Shown here piece by piece: positions 4,892 through 6,487 of a stretch of DNA of 6,487 nt (position 1 is the stretch's first letter; each line of letters opens with the position of its first letter). Source of the DNA: an uncultured Dyadobacter sp. (GTDB lineage: Bacteria; Bacteroidota; Bacteroidia; Cytophagales; Spirosomataceae); assembly GCA_937880795.1 (NCBI GenBank), contig CALGRQ010000467.1:1-6487 (forward strand), written 5' to 3'. The position numbers and the translations under genes were made by a program. The notes below the pieces were generated by a model, which worked only from the letters and a program-made list of their open reading frames with translations, made no database searches and was not told where the DNA came from.

Positions 4892-6364
4892 ATGCATTAT
4901 CATATTTCCGTAACTGATCCCGAATCACATTTCCTGTCTATAGTATATACCATTCCAGAAATTGAAGGTGATTTTATTGAAATACAGCTTCCTGCATGGA
5001 GACCAGGGCGTTATGAAATTCAAAATTTCGCCAAAAATATTCAATTTATTGAAGCAATATCGAAATCGGGGGAGAAACTATCTTTAAATAAGATTACAAA
5101 GGACCGTTGGCGAGTGCAGACTCATGGTGCTAACGAAATAGCTATTAGGTATTCTTACTATGCCGCCATTCAGAATGCAGGGAGCAGTTATGTAGATCCG
5201 GACCTGTGGTATCTGAACTTCATCAATTTTAGTATGTACACGGAGGGACGGATCAACGAAGGCTATACGGTCCAACTAGATCTTCCTGAGGCATATGAAA
5301 TAGCATGTGGTCTTCCTGTTATAGGCCATAATCTCTTGAAAGCCGATGATTTTTACCAATTGGTTGATAGTCCACTTTTAGCCTCTAATAACTTGCAAAA
5401 ATGTGAATACGAGGTGGATGGAGTACATTTTCAAGTGTGGATGCATGGGAACTTAAAGCCTAATTGGAAGAGAATACAACACGATTTTAAGAGATTCTCG
5501 AAGGAACAAGTTGCTACCATGCAGGGTTTTCCTGAATCGAACTATCATTTTTTGAATCTGATACTTCCAACAGCATTTTATCATGGGGTGGAACATCGAA
5601 ATTCGACCATGGTGGTACTAGGGCCAGATGATGAAGGAGAGGGATTGTATACTGATTTGTTAGGAGTTAGTTCTCATGAGTTATTTCATGCCTGGAATCT
5701 CATTCGTATAAGACCGCTTGAATTTCTTCCTTATGACTTTACAAGGGAAAATTATTTTGGGACTTGTTTTGTGGCGGAGGGGTGTACCACCTATTACGGT
5801 GATCTTTTCTTGAAACGATCTGGGGTGTTTGACGAGGAAGCGTATTTGAAAGAACTTCAGGTATATCTGAAACGCCATTTTGAACAAAGCGGATCCTCCA
5901 AACAGTCCCTCGTAGAGTCGTCATTTGATTTATGGCTGGATGGTTACGAAAAAGGAATTCCCGATCGTAAGGTTTCTGTGTATCATAAGGGAGCGTTGGT
6001 GGCGCTTATTCTTGATTTATTTATCCGGAAGAAAACCAATCATGCGCAGTCACTGGACGATGTCATGCGTCTTCTCTGGCAACGATTCGGAAAGCCTTTC
6101 ATTGGGTATACTCTTCAAGACTATATAGATATTGTAGAAGAGGTGGCTGGTGAAAGGTTAGAATGGTACTGGGAGGAATGCATTTTAAGTAGTTTCCCAT
6201 TAGAAGGCAGGCTCAATGAAGCATTGGCTTTTGTTGGTTTACAAATGACCACTTTTAGCAATGGGAATACACAATTGCAAGTGCATGATGATTTCCGGGC
6301 CAAGATTCAACGTGATAAATGGCTCGCCTCGGTTCAAGCGTTATCAGAAGACGAGGAAGAGTAA
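4892..6364 (+). CDS. M61-family metallopeptidase, short form without PDZ domain
   Basis: M61 peptidases are zinc aminopeptidase-like enzymes (the type example is a glycyl aminopeptidase). The zinc site is visible as His262, Glu263 and His266 in SSHELFHAWN, with Glu296 of FVAEGCTTYYG as the third ligand. The GVEHRNS motif (232-238) and YHKGALVALILDL (364-376) also fit the family. Residues 1-170 correspond to the N-terminal beta domain, with LPAWRPGRYEIQNFAKNI typical of M61. At 490 residues it is shorter than members of about 600 that carry a C-terminal PDZ domain: after the helical domain it stops with an acidic tail (SEDEEE), and no PDZ domain can be seen. No signal peptide is present, so it should be cytoplasmic. 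The ATG is fixed by an in-frame TAA three codons upstream. The substrate is unknown. Confidence 0.9.
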   Translation: MHYHISVTDPESHFLSIVYTIPEIEGDFIEIQLPAWRPGRYEIQNFAKNIQFIEAISKSGEKLSLNKITKDRWRVQTHGANEIAIRYSYYAAIQNAGSSYVDPDLWYLNFINFSMYTEGRINEGYTVQLDLPEAYEIACGLPVIGHNLLKADDFYQLVDSPLLASNNLQKCEYEVDGVHFQVWMHGNLKPNWKRIQHDFKRFSKEQVATMQGFPESNYHFLNLILPTAFYHGVEHRNSTMVVLGPDDEGEGLYTDLLGVSSHELFHAWNLIRIRPLEFLPYDFTRENYFGTCFVAEGCTTYYGDLFLKRSGVFDEEAYLKELQVYLKRHFEQSGSSKQSLVESSFDLWLDGYEKGIPDRKVSVYHKGALVALILDLFIRKKTNHAQSLDDVMRLLWQRFGKPFIGYTLQDYIDIVEEVAGERLEWYWEECILSSFPLEGRLNEALAFVGLQMTTFSNGNTQLQVHDDFRAKIQRDKWLASVQALSEDEEE

Positions 6365-6383
6365 GCAGGAACCGAATTGCTTA

Positions 6384-6487
6384 TCACCGATATATATCCG
6401 TCAATGCGGCTCGTAAGGTGGGGAACTGATATTCAAATGAGGTTTCTTGGGCAATGCGTTGGTTGAGAATATAATTACTTCCCAATA
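6384..6487 (-). CDS. C-terminal end of a probable TIGR01777/YfcH-type epimerase (runs off the right edge)
   Basis: The last 33 codons of a minus-strand gene enter from the right edge and end with TGA at 6386-6384. The segment ending SFEYQFPTLRAALTDIYR resembles the DUF1731 tail (GFxFxYPxLxxALxDL) that closes TIGR01777 NAD(P)-dependent epimerases related to E. coli YfcH. The preceding residues are less typical. The gene is convergent with the M61 gene, with only 19 bp between the two stop codons and no obvious terminator there. The call rests on a short stretch. Confidence 0.6.
   Translation of the reverse strand, partial: LGSNYILNQRIAQETSFEYQFPTLRAALTDIYR

Noticed and set aside
4134..6364. 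A defence or mobile system around the barrel and M61 genes
   Set aside because: No transposase, integrase, nuclease, repeats or attachment sites are visible, and the neighbours are housekeeping genes.

Overview
The window looks like ordinary chromosomal DNA from a member of the Bacteroidota, most likely a Cytophagales-type organism. Four things point there: the character of the EF-P, FabH, PlsX and L32 proteins; the yceD-rpmF-plsX-fabH-efp gene order; the lack of Shine-Dalgarno sequences in front of most starts; and a TAnnTTTG-type -7 promoter box. The taxon is inferred from these features and was not tested by a search.

Layout. Positions 1-3305, all on the minus strand, carry a ribosome/lipid cluster. 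In the direction of transcription it is yceD (DUF177), rpmF (L32), plsX, fabH and the N-terminal half of efp, which runs off the left edge. Positions 3436-4790, also minus, hold a NeuD/PglD-like left-handed beta-helix protein preceded by a small secreted beta-barrel protein. A divergent spacer (4791-4891) leads to a plus-strand M61-type metallopeptidase (4892-6364). The right edge holds the last 33 codons of a convergent minus-strand gene that looks like a TIGR01777/YfcH-type epimerase.

How the genes fit together. PlsX makes acyl-phosphate for phospholipid synthesis from acyl-ACP. FabH starts new fatty acid chains. L32, YceD and EF-P serve the ribosome and translation. This is the familiar coupling of ribosome and membrane synthesis genes. 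Two hairpins with U-tracts, one after rpmF and one after fabH, appear to split the cluster into yceD-rpmF, plsX-fabH and efp. Both stems use G-U pairs that form only in the minus-strand RNA. A 27-codon reading frame fills the plsX-fabH gap and ends in an ATGA overlap with fabH.

I see no mobile element, CRISPR array, tRNA, rRNA or defence system. The points most worth a second look are the beta-helix protein that lacks both active-site histidines of PglD, the two terminators, the plsX-fabH linking frame, and a cluster of homopolymer runs in the barrel protein gene.
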